A stretch of DNA of 6,664 bases from Methanomicrobiales archaeon (GTDB taxonomy: Archaea; Halobacteriota; Methanomicrobia; Methanomicrobiales; Methanoculleaceae): contig JAAZOW010000057.1 in NCBI GenBank assembly GCA_012797575.1, positions 1-6,664 of the forward strand. Direction: 5' to 3'. Of this stretch, positions 6,568 to 6,664 are shown in pieces. Within the stretch, counting starts at the first letter, position 1. Each line of letters opens with the position of its first letter. A program made the position numbers and the translations under genes. The notes under the pieces were generated by a model. It did no database searches, was not told where the DNA came from, and was given only the letters and a program-made list of their open reading frames with translations.

Positions 6568-6664
6568 ATCGCCACGATACCCGGGCGTTCTGCACATACG
6601 CCAGCTGCTCGGATATCCTCTCCGGTATCGAACGGCGATCCTCTGCTGCAATGGCTTCCTGCCA
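6566..6664 (-). CDS. C-terminal end of an unidentified convergent protein gene (partial)
   Basis: The minus strand is open from the window edge to a TAG at 6568-6566, giving 32 codons that end in SEQLAYVQNARVSWR. The upstream part reads WQEAIAAEDRRSIPERI. The peptide looks like an amphipathic, charged helix, as is common at a protein's end, and codon choice is similar to the other genes here (GAG, CTG, GCC, AAC, CAG). The start is outside the window. A hairpin and T run lie exactly at its stop. I do not recognise the family, and the fragment is too short to assign a function. The open frame is short enough that chance cannot be fully excluded. Confidence 0.55.
   Translation of the reverse strand, partial: WQEAIAAEDRRSIPERISEQLAYVQNARVSWR

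Overview
The window is a segment of the large RNA-polymerase operon of a euryarchaeal methanogen. Three features show this. The polymerase subunits are split in the archaeal way (B''/B' and A'/A''), and the gene order rpoB2-rpoB1-rpoA1-rpoA2-rpl30e-nusA is the classic archaeal one. NusA is the short archaeal form, consisting only of two KH domains. The split of the B subunit restricts the source to methanogens, Archaeoglobales and haloarchaea. GC-rich third codon positions, a moderate protein charge and strong Shine-Dalgarno sites suggest Methanomicrobiales, possibly a Methanoculleus relative; the genus is inference and cannot be proved from this sequence alone.

Layout: the last codons of rpoB2 (B'') enter at the left edge and overlap the start of rpoB1 (B', 605 aa) by four bases. 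A 20-base gap leads to rpoA1 (A', 882 aa), which overlaps the GTG start of rpoA2 (A'', 390 aa) by four bases. A 19-base gap leads to rpl30e (95 aa), whose stop codon abuts the start of nusA (150 aa). All six are on the + strand with no gap longer than 20 bases, so they are probably one transcript. A T-rich tract directly after nusA looks like an archaeal transcription terminator. The last ~100 bases read on the minus strand as the C-terminal end of a convergent gene, which has its own hairpin-plus-T-run signal between it and nusA.

How the genes work together: B''+B' form the second-largest polymerase subunit, which supplies the hybrid-binding site, wall and anchor. A'+A'' form the largest, with the DFDGD metal site in A' and the trigger loop at the start of A''. 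NusA is an RNA-binding protein linked to elongation or termination. L30e is a ribosomal protein of the kink-turn-binding superfamily, co-transcribed with them. All catalytic and zinc-binding residues checked are present. I see no frameshift, intein, mobile element, RNA gene or CRISPR array.

I do not see a new biological system here. The points worth a second look are modest: a four-cysteine cluster in the pore/funnel region of RpoA1, the four-base overlaps placed exactly at the split-subunit junctions, and the apparent end of the operon after nusA, where many euryarchaea continue into rps12-rps7-EF genes.
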